Source: Devosia sp. Root635 (GTDB taxonomy: Bacteria > Pseudomonadota > Alphaproteobacteria > Rhizobiales > Devosiaceae). From it: a stretch of DNA of 64,000 nt. The DNA lies in contig NZ_LMGZ01000007.1 in the NCBI RefSeq assembly GCF_001427605.1, positions 39,147 to 103,146 on the forward strand, read 5' to 3'. The position numbers and the translations under genes are program-made. Under the pieces are notes generated by a model, which ran no database searches, was not told the DNA's origin, and worked only from the letters and a program-made list of their open reading frames with translations. Positions 24,648 through 33,673 of this stretch are shown here, one piece after another (position 1 is the first letter of the stretch; every line of letters begins with the position of its first letter).

Positions 24648-26123
24648 CTAGAGGGTGTCCGCCAGATAGCGCGCCAGCGTTGCCTTGGTGCCGATTTTCC
24701 ACAATGTATTCAAGGCGTTGGTGAAGGCGGTGACAAAGGCGGGGCTGTGGGCGAGGTCGCCATAGATGTCGGTCATGGCCAGCCAGACCTTCGGATCGGC
24801 CTTGGCGAGCCTGGCCTGGGCAGTGAGGCGGTCCCAACTCGGATCGTTGGGTTCGATGACGGCGCCGCTGTCAGTTGTGCCGTAGCAATAGCGACACCAG
24901 AGCGCTGACACGAGTGACAATCCGTTAACGGACTGTTGACGTTGAGCGCGGTCGAGTGCGGATGGAATGATGAATTTCGGCTGCCGGTTCGAGCCGTCCA
25001 GCGCCAGCCTGCGGACGGTGTCGCCGATCTTGGGATTGGCGAACCGTTTTTCACACAGAGCGAAATATTCGGCGAGATTGGTATCGGGCACGGGTGGCAC
25101 GATCGGGATGATCTCATCGTGCTCGACCTTCTTGAGGAAAGCCGAGACGAGGGGGTGGGCCATGGCCTCGTGGACGAAGTGGATGTCCATCAGCCCGGCC
25201 GGGTAGGCGATGGTGGCGTGGCCGCCATTGAGGATGCGGATCTTCATGTGCTCGTAGGGCGCGACGTCGCTGACGAATTGCACGCCGACCTTTTCCAGCG
25301 CCGGGCGGCCGGCGGGGAAATTGTCTTCGAGCACCCATTGGCGGAAGCTCTCGCAGAAGACCGGCCAGTTGTCGTCGATGCCGAAACTGTCGGCGAGGAG
25401 GGCGACCTCGCGGGGCGAGGTGGCGGGGGTGATGCGGTCGACCATGCCATTGGGAAAGGCGACGTTGGCGCGGACCCATTGGGCGAGGGCGGGATCGATC
25501 AGTTGCGCCAGGCCGACCACAGCATTTTGCGTGACGTGGCCGTTGCCGGGGATGTTGTCGCAGCTCATGACGGTGAAGGGCGGGATGCCGGCGGCGCGGC
25601 GAGCCAGGAGGCCGGCGAGGATGAGGCCGAAGGCGGTTTTGGGTGAGGCCATGTTGGCGGCATCGAAGGCGATGTCGGGATGGGCAGGGTCGAAGGTCTG
25701 GCTGGCAGGGTCGATATAATAGCCGCCCTCGGTGATGGTCAGCGAGACGATGCGGATGGCGGGGTCGGTCAGGCGAGCGATGACGGCGGCGCTGTCGCCA
25801 GGGCGAAGATAGTCGATCATCGGGCCGGTGATGCGGGCGGAACTGGTATCGGCTTCCTGCTCGACGACAGTAGTCAGCCAGTCCTGGGCCTTGAGTTTCT
25901 GGCGCATGGCTTCGTCGGCGTCGCGCACGCCGGCCCCGACCAGAGCCCAATCGTGGTCGGAGCCGGTCGCGAAGAGGTCGTCGAGATAGACGGCCTGATG
26001 GGCGCGATGGAAATTGCCGACGCCGAAATGCACGATGCCCGGCGTGAGGGTGCCGCGGTCATAGGCGGGGACGGAGGCGGTGGTGATTGCGGGCAGGGCG
26101 GCGGCGGAGAGCTTGGTGGTCAT
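24648..26123 (-). CDS. mtlK: Mannitol 2-dehydrogenase family polyol dehydrogenase
   Basis: A 491-residue long-chain polyol dehydrogenase. The catalytic residues are K294, N299 and H302 in HMKIRILNGGHA, one position off Pseudomonas mannitol 2-dehydrogenase (K295, N300, H303). D229 in MVDRITP matches its substrate Asp. It has the NAD-binding start HFGVGNFHRAH. It oxidises D-mannitol to fructose or D-arabitol to a ketopentose in related organisms. It follows the transporter ATPase after a repeat-filled spacer and precedes a pentulose kinase. The name follows the rhizobial operon; arabitol or ribitol may be the main substrate. Confidence 0.88.
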   Translation of the reverse strand: MTTKLSAAALPAITTASVPAYDRGTLTPGIVHFGVGNFHRAHQAVYLDDLFATGSDHDWALVGAGVRDADEAMRQKLKAQDWLTTVVEQEADTSSARITGPMIDYLRPGDSAAVIARLTDPAIRIVSLTITEGGYYIDPASQTFDPAHPDIAFDAANMASPKTAFGLILAGLLARRAAGIPPFTVMSCDNIPGNGHVTQNAVVGLAQLIDPALAQWVRANVAFPNGMVDRITPATSPREVALLADSFGIDDNWPVFCESFRQWVLEDNFPAGRPALEKVGVQFVSDVAPYEHMKIRILNGGHATIAYPAGLMDIHFVHEAMAHPLVSAFLKKVEHDEIIPIVPPVPDTNLAEYFALCEKRFANPKIGDTVRRLALDGSNRQPKFIIPSALDRAQRQQSVNGLSLVSALWCRYCYGTTDSGAVIEPNDPSWDRLTAQARLAKADPKVWLAMTDIYGDLAHSPAFVTAFTNALNTLWKIGTKATLARYLADTL

Positions 26124-26150
26124 GGTCTAGTCCTCGGTGCCACTGCATTG

Positions 26151-26300
26151 GCCTCCCTCCCCCTTGAGGGGAGGGTCGGGGAGGGGGTGGTGAAGTGGGC
26201 TTTGAGGTCCAAGCGCACGAGACAAGCGACCCCCTCCCCAGCTCTGCTACGGCCTTTCAGGCCTAGCGGCGCTACCCTCCCCTCAAGGGGGAGGGTGGGA
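26151..26300. repeat. Type A palindromic repeat
   Basis: CCTCCCCCTTGAGGGGAGGG and its inverse (CCCTCCCCTCAAGGGGGAGGG) face each other around GAGGGGGTGG and an AGCTCTGCTACGG core. It fills the spacer between the dehydrogenase and the ATPase genes. Closest copy: 32307-32437, which has the same core. Confidence 0.85.
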
Positions 26301-26328
26301 ACAACCGATGGGGTGGCGGCACACATGA

Positions 26329-27333
26329 TCAGATCGCCACGCCCGACGCGTCGAAGCGGTAGATGCGGGTGGGGTCGGGGGTGAGGTAGACGTCGTCGCC
26401 GTGGTTGAAGGTCTGGTCGCCATCGGTGCGGATGGTCATGAGGCCCAGGCCCTCGACATGGACGTGGAGGAAGGTGTCGGAGCCGAGTTGTTCGGCGACG
26501 CCGACCTTGCCTTTCCAGGTGCCCGATGTGGCCGTCGTTGCCAGCTTGAAGTGCTCGGGGCGGACGCCGATGGAATGGGCGTTGTGCTTAGCTGCCTCGG
26601 GGCCGTCGATGAAGTTCATCTTGGGCGAGCCGATGAAGCCGGCGACGAAGCGGTTGGCGGGCTTCTTGTAGAGATCGAGCGGCGAGCCGAACTGCTCGAC
26701 ATTGCCGGCATTGAGCACGACGATGCGGTCGGCCATGGTCATGGCTTCGACCTGGTCGTGGGTGACGTAGATCATGGTGGTCTTGAGCTGCTGGTGCAGT
26801 TCGGTGATTTCGAGCCGCATGTTGACGCGCAGGGCGGCGTCGAGATTGGACAAGGGCTCGTCGAACAGGAACGCCTTGGGTTCGCGCACGATGGCACGGC
26901 CGATGGCGACGCGCTGGCGCTGGCCGCCGGAGAGGGCGCGCGGGCGGCGGTCGAGATATGAGGAAAGGTTCAGCGTGCGGGCGGCGTATTCGACCTTCTG
27001 GTCGATCAGCGCCTTGGGCGCCTTGGCCATCTTGAGCGGGAAGGCGATGTTGTCGCGTACGCTCATATGCGGATAGAGCGCATAGGACTGGAACACCATG
27101 GCGAGGCCGCGGCGGGCGGGCGGCGCCTTGGTCATGTCCTCGCCATCGAGCAGGATCTGGCCCGATGTGGTGTCTTCCAGCCCGGCGATGAGGCGCAGCA
27201 GGGTGGACTTGCCGCAGCCGGAGGGCCCGACGAAGACGACGAACTCGCCGTCCTTGATGTCGAGGGAGATGTCCGGGATGATCTGGACCTCGCCGAAGGA
27301 CTTCTTGACGTGTTGCAGGGAGATGGAGCCCAT
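26329..27333 (-). CDS. smoK: Polyol ABC transporter ATP-binding protein
   Basis: A 334-residue MalK/UgpC-type ATPase: Walker [10 protein letters not shown] (about 37-45), signature LSGGQRQR, Walker [15 protein letters not shown]-loop [12 protein letters not shown]-terminal TOBE regulatory domain (about 235-334) holds GVRPEHFKL. It energises uptake of sorbitol, mannitol or related polyols with the two permeases upstream. Assignment to smoK rests on the flanking smoE-type binding protein and mtlK-type dehydrogenase. Confidence 0.9.
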   Translation of the reverse strand: MGSISLQHVKKSFGEVQIIPDISLDIKDGEFVVFVGPSGCGKSTLLRLIAGLEDTTSGQILLDGEDMTKAPPARRGLAMVFQSYALYPHMSVRDNIAFPLKMAKAPKALIDQKVEYAARTLNLSSYLDRRPRALSGGQRQRVAIGRAIVREPKAFLFDEPLSNLDAALRVNMRLEITELHQQLKTTMIYVTHDQVEAMTMADRIVVLNAGNVEQFGSPLDLYKKPANRFVAGFIGSPKMNFIDGPEAAKHNAHSIGVRPEHFKLATTATSGTWKGKVGVAEQLGSDTFLHVHVEGLGLMTIRTDGDQTFNHGDDVYLTPDPTRIYRFDASGVAI

Positions 27334-27373
27334 TTTCAGTGGTCCTTCAGTTTCGCAGGATTGTCGTTCAGAG

Positions 27374-27470
27374 CCTCCCTCCCCCCTTGAGGGGGAGGGT
27401 TGGGGTGGGGGGTGGTGCAGTGGTCCACTGAGGGACCCCCACCCTCGGTCCCTCCCCTCAAGGGGGAGGG
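27374..27470. repeat. Type A palindromic repeat (short form)
   Basis: Inverted CCTCCCCCCTTGAGGGGGAGG / CCTCCCCTCAAGGGGGAGG arms around TGGTGCAGTGGTCCACTGAGGGACC. It lies between the second permease and the ATPase genes of the smo operon. Confidence 0.85.
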
Positions 27471-27499
27471 ATGCAATAGAGCCGAGATATCGGTGCCCA

Positions 27500-28330
27500 T
27501 CATTTTACCGCACCAAAGGTCAGGCCACGGACGAGCTGTTTCTGGCTGAACCAGCCCATGAGCAGGATCGGCGCGATGGCGAGCAGGGAAGCGGCCGAGA
27601 GCTTGGCGAGGAAGAGGCCCTGGGGTGACGAGAAGGATGAAATGAAGGCCGTCAATGTGCCGGCGCGGCCTGAGGTCAGGGTGATGGTCCAGAAGGCTTC
27701 GTTCCAGGCGAGGATCACGTTGAGCAGCAGGGTCGAGGCGATGCCGGGTACGGCCATGGGGACGAGGACGTGGACGATTTCGTTCCAGAGTTCGGCGCCG
27801 TCCATGCGCGCGGCTTCGAGGATATCGACCGGGATTTCCTTGAAGTAGGTGTAGAGCATCCAGATGATGATCGGCAGGTTGATCAGGGTCATGATCAACG
27901 TCAGGCCGTGCACAGTGTCGAGCAGGCGCAGGTCGCGGAAGATCAGGTAGATCGGGATCAGCACGCCCACGGCGGGCATCATCTTGGTGGAGAGCATCCA
28001 CATCAGGACGTCCTTGGTGCGCTTGGTGGGCGCGAAGGCCATGGCCCAGGCGGCGGGAATGCCGATGGCGAGGCCGAGCAGGGTGGAGCCGACAGAGACA
28101 ATAATCGAGTTGAAGGCGTGCTTGAAATAGTCCGAGCGATCCTGCACCGCGGCGAAATTCTCCAGCGTGAAATTCTGCGGCAGGAAGGTGGGCGAGGCGG
28201 CGATGGCCTCGGCTTCGGTCTTGAAGGCGGTCAGCAGCACCCAGAGGATGGGCGAGAAGAGCAGGAGGGCGATGATCCAGGCGAGGGCGGTGAAGCCGAT
28301 GCGGGTGGAGGTGGGGACGGTGCGGGCCAT
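27500..28330 (-). CDS. smoG: Polyol ABC transporter permease (MalG type)
   Basis: A 276-residue permease with six hydrophobic helices and the MalG-type EAA loop [20 protein letters not shown] at about residues 170-190. It starts MARTVPTS with a short cytoplasmic tail. It pairs with the upstream SmoF-like permease. A 190-base palindromic repeat separates the two genes, unusual because such pairs are normally tightly linked. Confidence 0.9.
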   Translation of the reverse strand: MARTVPTSTRIGFTALAWIIALLLFSPILWVLLTAFKTEAEAIAASPTFLPQNFTLENFAAVQDRSDYFKHAFNSIIVSVGSTLLGLAIGIPAAWAMAFAPTKRTKDVLMWMLSTKMMPAVGVLIPIYLIFRDLRLLDTVHGLTLIMTLINLPIIIWMLYTYFKEIPVDILEAARMDGAELWNEIVHVLVPMAVPGIASTLLLNVILAWNEAFWTITLTSGRAGTLTAFISSFSSPQGLFLAKLSAASLLAIAPILLMGWFSQKQLVRGLTFGAVK

Positions 28331-28361
28331 GGGTCAGTTCCTTGCGCCGGAGGGAGGCGCA

Positions 28362-28497
28362 GCCTCACCTCTCCCTTCGGGGGAGAGGCCGGCGCGCAGC
28401 GACGGGTGAGGGGGCCTTGCCCACGCACCGGATTCGAGGAAGGCCCCCTCACCCGCCCCAAGAGGGGCGACCTCTCCCCCAAAGGGAGAGGTGAAGA
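28362..28497. repeat. Type B palindromic repeat
   Basis: Inverted CACCTCTCCCTTCGGGGGAGAGG / CCTCTCCCCCAAAGGGAGAGGTG arms (split here in words: TTCGGGGGAGAGG and CCTCTCCCCCAA) with a GGGTGAGGGGGCC / GGCCCCCTCACCC inner pair. It lies between the two smo permease genes. Confidence 0.85.
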
Positions 28498-28523
28498 GGG
28501 GGCGGCCCCATATTTTGATCGGC

Positions 28524-29396
28524 TCAAGCATCGAGGTTCTTCCCCACGGCGCGCATCAGGAAGATGGCGACCACGTTGGCGATGATGACGGCGACCACGC
28601 CGCCTGCCGAGCCGGCGCCGATGTCGTTGGACAAGATGCCGGTGCGGAAGACGAGGAAGGCGATGTTGGTGGAGGCGTAGCCGGGGCCGCCGCCGGTGGT
28701 GACGCGGATTTCAGCGAAGATGCCGAGCAGGAAGATGGTCTGGATCAGGATGACGATGGTGATCGACCGGGCCATATGCGGCATGATGATGTAGTAGAAG
28801 CGGTTGATGGCATTGGCGCCATCCATCTCGGCGGCCTCGCGCTGTTCTTCAGAAAGCGACTGGAGGGCGGTGAGCAGGATCAGGGTCGCAAAGGGCAGCC
28901 ATTGCCAAGCGACGATGACGATGACCGAAAACAGCGGATACTGGTTGAACCAGTCGACCGGCTGGAGGCCGAAGGCCTTCCACAGATGGCCGAGCATGCC
29001 GTAGCCGGGGTGCATGAAGCCGTTTTTCCAGATCAGCGCGGCAACGGGCGGCATGACGAAAAAGGGCGAGATGACGATGATACGCAATATGCCCTGGCCC
29101 CAGATGGGCTGATCGAGCAGCAAAGCCAGCAGCGTGCCGCCGACAATGGTGATGACCAGCACGCCGCAGACCAGGATCAGCGTATTGACCAGCGACTGGG
29201 TGAAACTGGGATCGCCGATGACGTAGAGGTAATTTCCCCAGCCGGCAAAGCCGGTCATCATCGGGTTGATGAGGCTGTAGTTCTGGAAGGAGAACCACAG
29301 GGTCATGACCAGCGGCACAATCATCCAGATCAGCAGCACGATGACGGCGGGCGCCATCATGACGCGGGACAGGGTACGGGTCTGTGCGGTGGCCAT
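28524..29396 (-). CDS. smoF: Polyol ABC transporter permease (MalF type)
   Basis: A 290-residue permease with six hydrophobic segments, starting MATAQTRTLSRVMMAPAVIV. The EAA loop reads SLSEEQREAAEMDGANAINR at about 190-210. It forms the membrane channel with the SmoG-like protein. It follows the binding-protein gene after 326 bases that hold a type A repeat and nothing else I can recognise as coding. Confidence 0.9.
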   Translation of the reverse strand: MATAQTRTLSRVMMAPAVIVLLIWMIVPLVMTLWFSFQNYSLINPMMTGFAGWGNYLYVIGDPSFTQSLVNTLILVCGVLVITIVGGTLLALLLDQPIWGQGILRIIVISPFFVMPPVAALIWKNGFMHPGYGMLGHLWKAFGLQPVDWFNQYPLFSVIVIVAWQWLPFATLILLTALQSLSEEQREAAEMDGANAINRFYYIIMPHMARSITIVILIQTIFLLGIFAEIRVTTGGGPGYASTNIAFLVFRTGILSNDIGAGSAGGVVAVIIANVVAIFLMRAVGKNLDA

Positions 29397-29445
29397 CTTA
29401 TTCCTCGGGTTCTTCGGGGTCGAACGCCATGATCATGCCCTGGCG

Positions 29446-29542
29446 CCCCCTCCCCCTTGAGGGGAGGGCTGGGGAGGGGGTCGGTTCAATGACAACCGAC
29501 GGACCCCCACCCTCAATCCCTCCCCTCAAGGGGGAGGGAGGC
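29446..29542. repeat. Type A palindromic repeat (in a 326-base non-coding gap)
   Basis: CCTCCCCCTTGAGGGGAGGG and the inverse CCCTCCCCTCAAGGGGGAGG around GTTCAATGACAACCGACGG. The rest of the gap (29543-29722) contains a CCGCCCGGTC ... GACCGGGCGG inverted pair (about 29585-29622), a possible stem-loop after the binding-protein gene. Confidence 0.8.
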
Positions 29543-29722
29543 GCAGGAGCCGCGTCATCCTGCTCAGTGGGATAGTCTTGGAAACCGCCCGGTCGCCAGA
29601 GGGGACCTTTGACCGGGCGGCTCCGGTTTGGGACAGGTTGCGGGAGGACCAGCAGCGCGTCCGAACGAAAGGCTGCGGCCAGGCACGGGAGCACCCGGCC
29701 GCAGGAGTCTTCGGAGGAGAGA

Positions 29723-31033
29723 CTACTTGATATAGCCGGCGCGGGTCATGTCGCGCAGGGTGGCGTCCTGGGCCTGGGCCAGGGCGTCGTCGGCCGACAT
29801 CTGGCCGGCAAGCGCCGCCGAGAAGAGCTGGCCGACATTGGTGGCAATACCGGCAAACTCGGGGATGGCGACGAACTGCACGCCGACATAGGGCACCGGC
29901 TGGACCGTCGGATGGGTCGGGTCGGCGGCGTAGATCGAGCCCATGGTCATTTCCGCGAAGGGCGCGGCGGCCTGGTATTCCGGATTCTCGTAGAGCGAGA
30001 TACGGGTGCCGGGGGGCACATTGGCCCAGCCATCCTGTGCGGCGACGGTTTCGAGATAGGCCTTGTCGGTGGCCCACTTGATGAAGGAGGCGGCCGCATC
30101 CTGCTGCTGGGAGCTCTTGGGAATGGCCAGTGACCAGGCCCAGAGCCAGTTGCCCCGCTTGCCCAGGCCCGTATCGGGCGCCAGGGCGAAGCCGACCTGG
30201 TCGGCGACGGTGGAATCGGCGGGGTTGGTGACGAAGGAAGCGGCGACGGTGGCGTCGATCCACATGCCGCACTTGCCCTGCTGGAACAGGGTCAGGTTTT
30301 CGTTGAAGCCGTTGGACGAGGCGCCGGCCGGGCCGGCATCGGCCATCAGGCCCAGATAGGTGTCGAGGGTGTTCTTCCATTCGGGCGTGTTGAACTGGGG
30401 CTGCCAGTTTTCATCGAACCAGCGGGCGCCGAAGGAATTGGACATGGCGGTGAGGAAGGCCATGTTCTCGCCCCAGCCGGCCTTGCCGCGCAGGCAGATG
30501 CCGTTGATGTCGTTGTCGCGGTCGGTCATGGCGCGCGCCGCTTCGCCGATGAATTCCCAGGTGGGGGCTTCGGGCATGGTGAGGCCGGCCTTTTCCATCA
30601 GGTCCTTGCGGTACATGATGAAGGAGCTTTCGCCGTAGAAGGGCGCGGCATAGAGCTTGCCATCGACGGAAAGGCCGTCGCGGATGGGCGGCAGCAGGTC
30701 ATCGACATCGTAGTCGGCGTCGCTGGTCAGCGCGTCGAGCGGCACCAGCCAGTCCTGCTTGGCCCAGATCGGCACTTCGTAGGTGCCGATGGTCATCACG
30801 TCATATTGGCCGCCATTGGTGGCGATATCGGTGGTGACGTTCTGGCGCAGGGTGTTTTCTTCCAGCACGACCCAATTGAGTTCGATGCCGGTCTCGGCCG
30901 TGAATGCGTCGGACAGACCCTGCATGCGGATCATGTCGCCATTGTTCACCGTGGCGATGGTGATCGTCTGCGCCGAGGCGGATGCCGCCAGCGCAAGGGT
31001 GAAGGCGCCCACGAGAATGGGTGTCAGTTTCAT
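29723..31033 (-). CDS. smoE: Polyol ABC transporter substrate-binding protein
   Basis: A 436-residue periplasmic protein of the SBP_bac_1 family. The signal peptide is MKLTPILVGAFTLALAASASA. The mature start QTITIATVNNGDMIRMQG resembles sorbitol/mannitol-binding SmoE proteins. GGGAGG sits seven bases before ATG 31033; the earlier in-frame ATGs have no such site. It is the first transport gene after the SorC-type regulator and probably the most highly expressed one of the operon. Confidence 0.9.
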   Translation of the reverse strand: MKLTPILVGAFTLALAASASAQTITIATVNNGDMIRMQGLSDAFTAETGIELNWVVLEENTLRQNVTTDIATNGGQYDVMTIGTYEVPIWAKQDWLVPLDALTSDADYDVDDLLPPIRDGLSVDGKLYAAPFYGESSFIMYRKDLMEKAGLTMPEAPTWEFIGEAARAMTDRDNDINGICLRGKAGWGENMAFLTAMSNSFGARWFDENWQPQFNTPEWKNTLDTYLGLMADAGPAGASSNGFNENLTLFQQGKCGMWIDATVAASFVTNPADSTVADQVGFALAPDTGLGKRGNWLWAWSLAIPKSSQQQDAAASFIKWATDKAYLETVAAQDGWANVPPGTRISLYENPEYQAAAPFAEMTMGSIYAADPTHPTVQPVPYVGVQFVAIPEFAGIATNVGQLFSAALAGQMSADDALAQAQDATLRDMTRAGYIK

Positions 31034-31117
31034 CAAATACCTCCCAGTAACCGAAACGGGCATTTGTTCCGGCAATGGGCAAATACTCACAACTTATGCG
31101 ACAGAGTCAAGCGGGGT

Positions 31118-31143
31118 ATGCGTGCATCGCGTGAGGCACGTAT
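31118..31143. promoter_or_regulatory. Imperfect inverted repeat, possible operator of the smo operon
   Basis: ATGCGTGC, 10 bases, GCACGTAT: seven of eight positions pair. It lies 85 bases upstream of smoE, between the regulator stop and the binding-protein start. The regulator gene just upstream is a natural candidate to bind it; this is inferred. Confidence 0.35.
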
Positions 31144-31190
31144 GGCGGAAATCGATTTCGGGGAGAATTTAGCGTAGTTATATCAACGCA

Positions 31191-32150
31191 TTACGAAATC
31201 TGCAGCAGCCCTTCGGCAGTGCGCTCGTCGGTAATCAGGCCATTGGCCAGCCGGCGGTTCAAAGTGGCGCGAATGCCGGGCAATTTTCGCTTTCCCATGG
31301 CGATTGCCACGACAAGCGAGCTTTCGCGCGACGGGATCGGGGCCGAGGCGACGCGGTCATTGGTGAGGCCGTCGATCATCCTGCCGTCGGCATCGAAGCT
31401 CCAGCCGCAAATCTCGCCGACGGCGCCGGCCTTGTGCAGGGCCTTGAGCTCGGGATCGGTGATGAAGCCGTCGAGATAGAGCGGGGCATCGGGGCCGATA
31501 TCGCCAATGCCGACAAAGGTTACGTCGGCCTGGGCGGCGAGGGCCAGGGTTTCGCGAATCATCGGTTGGGCATGCAGCAATTCACGCTCGCGGGCCGAAG
31601 AGGCGATGACCGGCAGCGGCATGGGGAAGGAGCGGGCTTTGACCGCATCGGCCACGTTGAAAATGACGTTGTAATAGGCGGCCGAGCCGTCGGGGGCGAT
31701 GTTGCCGGTGAGCGAGACGACCTTGTGGTGGGGGCAGTCCATGGGCATGAGCTGTTCCACCGCGGCCTTGAGGGTGCGGCCGGTGCCGATGGCGATGGTG
31801 ATGGGGTCGGGGCGCTTGAGCCAGCGCTCGATCTCGGCGGCGGTGGCTTCGGCGACGCCAATGGTGGTGGATTCGCTTGATGGGTCGGAGGGCACGACTT
31901 CGACCAGGTCGAGGCCGAAGCGGCTGGTGAGGCGGCTGGCGAGATCCATGCAGCGGCCGATGGGATGATCGAGCCGCACCTTGATCAGGCCTTCGCTGAC
32001 CGAGAGCGAGACGAGACGCTGGGCCGATTGGCGCGAAATGCCGAGCTTGGAGGCGATCTCTTCCTGGGTATTGCCTGCGACGTAATAGAGCCAGCCGGCG
32101 CGGGCGGCGTCATCCAACCTGTTGATCGAGGTGTCGATTCTCTGCGCCAT
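31191..32150 (-). CDS. SorC/DeoR-type sugar-binding transcriptional regulator
   Basis: A 319-residue regulator. An N-terminal helix-turn-helix (about 18-55: GNTQEEIASKLGISRQSAQRLV) precedes a SorC-type sugar-phosphate-binding domain (about 60-315, with IAIGTGRTLKAAV, FVGIGDIG, GKRKLPGI). It lies just upstream of smoE on the same strand and probably controls the polyol operon in response to a polyol or its phosphate. The start ATG opens MAQRIDTSINRLDDAARAGW. Confidence 0.9.
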   Translation of the reverse strand: MAQRIDTSINRLDDAARAGWLYYVAGNTQEEIASKLGISRQSAQRLVSLSVSEGLIKVRLDHPIGRCMDLASRLTSRFGLDLVEVVPSDPSSESTTIGVAEATAAEIERWLKRPDPITIAIGTGRTLKAAVEQLMPMDCPHHKVVSLTGNIAPDGSAAYYNVIFNVADAVKARSFPMPLPVIASSARERELLHAQPMIRETLALAAQADVTFVGIGDIGPDAPLYLDGFITDPELKALHKAGAVGEICGWSFDADGRMIDGLTNDRVASAPIPSRESSLVVAIAMGKRKLPGIRATLNRRLANGLITDERTAEGLLQIS

Positions 32151-32306
32151 TGGCCCGTCCTGGATATTCGGGGCGGATTATTCGGTCATGCGGGGCGATG
32201 CCGCAAGGCGTTTTCGCGCAGGTCTATGGCTTCTGCTCCTCCCTCCGCCTTGTGGGGAGTGTTCACATCAGGCGCTTCCTCCCGCGCGGGAGCTTCGATT
32301 CCTTCG

Positions 32307-32437
32307 CCTCCCTCCCCCTTGAGGGGAGGGAATGAGGGTGGGGGTCCTTCAGTGGACCACAAGACCACCCCCACCCCAGCTCTGCTACGGTCCTCTGGAC
32401 CGAGCGGCGCTACCCTCCCCTCAAGGGGGAGGGTGGG
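32307..32437. repeat. Type A palindromic repeat (327-base gap between two regulator genes)
   Basis: Same arms and AGCTCTGCTACGG core as 26151-26300. The remainder of the gap 32151-32477 shows no gene or clear promoter; a CGTTCACGTTCACGTTCACG triplet repeat sits at about 32464-32482, at the end of the GntR gene. Confidence 0.85.
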
Positions 32438-32477
32438 CAGGAGCCGATGGCGTGGTGTATGGCGTTCACGTTCACGT

Positions 32478-33251
32478 TCACGTGCGCGGGCCGGGGCGGT
32501 GGGCGAGCTGGCTGAGGGCGACGCGGATGTCGCGCTCGGTATCCTTGAGGTGAAGGCGCATGGCTTCGCCGGCGGCGCGGCCATTGCCGGCCTTGATGCA
32601 ATCGAGAACGCGCTGATGGGCCTCGATGGTGTCATGCAGGGTGTGGCCGCGCTGCTCGTGGCCGCGGCGACTGATGAAGAAGCCCTCGCGCAGGGGCTGG
32701 GCCATGGCTTCGAACAGGAAGCCCATGACGCGGTTGCCACTGGCCAGGGCCACGGCTTCGTGGAAACCGACATCGTGGGTATGGAAGGCCTGTTCCTGTT
32801 CGTGGGTCATGGGCTCGCCGCGCGCGCCGACGGTGTCGCGCATGCCCTGTAACTCGCTCTCGATGGCGGCGATGCCGGCGCGGGTGGCGCGCTTGGCGGC
32901 CAGGGTCGCGGACTGCACTTCGAGGGAGAGGCGCACCTCGATCAGATCGAACAGACCCTTGGAATCGTATCGGATGACCGAGGTCAGGAAATCGGCGAAG
33001 GCGGCGCCGTCGGGCTCGCGCACCACGGCCTTGCGGCCGCGGGAAATGACCAGCAGGCCGCGCCCTTCGAGCAGCTTGACCGCCTCGCGAATGGTGAGGC
33101 GGCTGACGTCATAGGTCGCGGCCAGCTCGGCCTCGCTGGGCAGGGTCGAGCCCGGCCCCAATTCACCCAGGATGACCCGCGCCAAAGCGTCCGCCACCGC
33201 CATCGCGGCGGTTGGCTGATCGGGGCGCGAACCCTCGTCCGAAGTCGTCAC
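32478..33251 (-). CDS. GntR/FadR-family transcriptional regulator
   Basis: A 257-residue repressor-type protein: winged helix (about 18-80, LPSEAELAATYDVSRLTIREAVKLLEGRGLL with GRKAVVRE) and an FCD ligand domain (about 95-240) with metal-site residues in HDVGFHEAVALASGN and HEQRGHTLHDTIEAH. The GTG start at 33251 has GGAGG six bases upstream; the frame is open further but lacks a site. A 17-bp palindrome covers its leader, so it should repress itself. It is divergent from chvE-gguAB and may control that operon, as a related half-site lies before chvE. Confidence 0.9.
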   Translation of the reverse strand: MTTSDEGSRPDQPTAAMAVADALARVILGELGPGSTLPSEAELAATYDVSRLTIREAVKLLEGRGLLVISRGRKAVVREPDGAAFADFLTSVIRYDSKGLFDLIEVRLSLEVQSATLAAKRATRAGIAAIESELQGMRDTVGARGEPMTHEQEQAFHTHDVGFHEAVALASGNRVMGFLFEAMAQPLREGFFISRRGHEQRGHTLHDTIEAHQRVLDCIKAGNGRAAGEAMRLHLKDTERDIRVALSQLAHRPGPRT

Positions 33252-33260
33252 GGTTCCTCC

Positions 33261-33277
33261 AAGGTATCTGATACCTT
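33261..33277. promoter_or_regulatory. Perfect 17-bp palindrome, likely GntR operator
   Basis: AAGGTATC-T-GATACCTT, eight-base arms with one central base, directly before the Shine-Dalgarno of the GntR gene. The block GGTATCTGAT recurs at 33441-33450 towards chvE. Confidence 0.7.
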
Positions 33278-33440
33278 TATTGATCCGGCGTCGCTTTTCG
33301 ATCTTTCCGGGCACGTGCCTCAACAGGCAGAGCCATCATAGCGAGAGTGTGGTTAAGGCGCAATCGCCCTGAAACATGGCTTCTCGTTAATATTCGGCTG
33401 TCGAAAAAATTGCCGTGGCGCGGGAATCCGACTTTACAGT

Positions 33441-33450
33441 GGTATCTGAT
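33441..33450. promoter_or_regulatory. Half-site copy of the GntR operator
   Basis: GGTATCTGAT, identical to ten bases of the palindrome at 33261-33277, 224 bases before chvE. The rest of the gap 33252-33673 shows no gene I can support. Confidence 0.4.
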
Positions 33451-33673
33451 TATTCTAGGTTCCGGCCCGTGGGCTTGGGAGGGTCCAAGGCGGTCATTCC
33501 CGCCACGCAGGAGGACTTCATGCACGACAGGCTGACCGTACGCCCTTGCGGTGTTCGCTCGGTTTTCGCTCGCTCGCGATCCACCATCCCGACGCGCGCA
33601 TGCACCTCGTCCAGGCCTCTCCCCTGACGACCATTCAACGCTTCTGAACTCGAAATACAAAGGGAGTCGAGAC

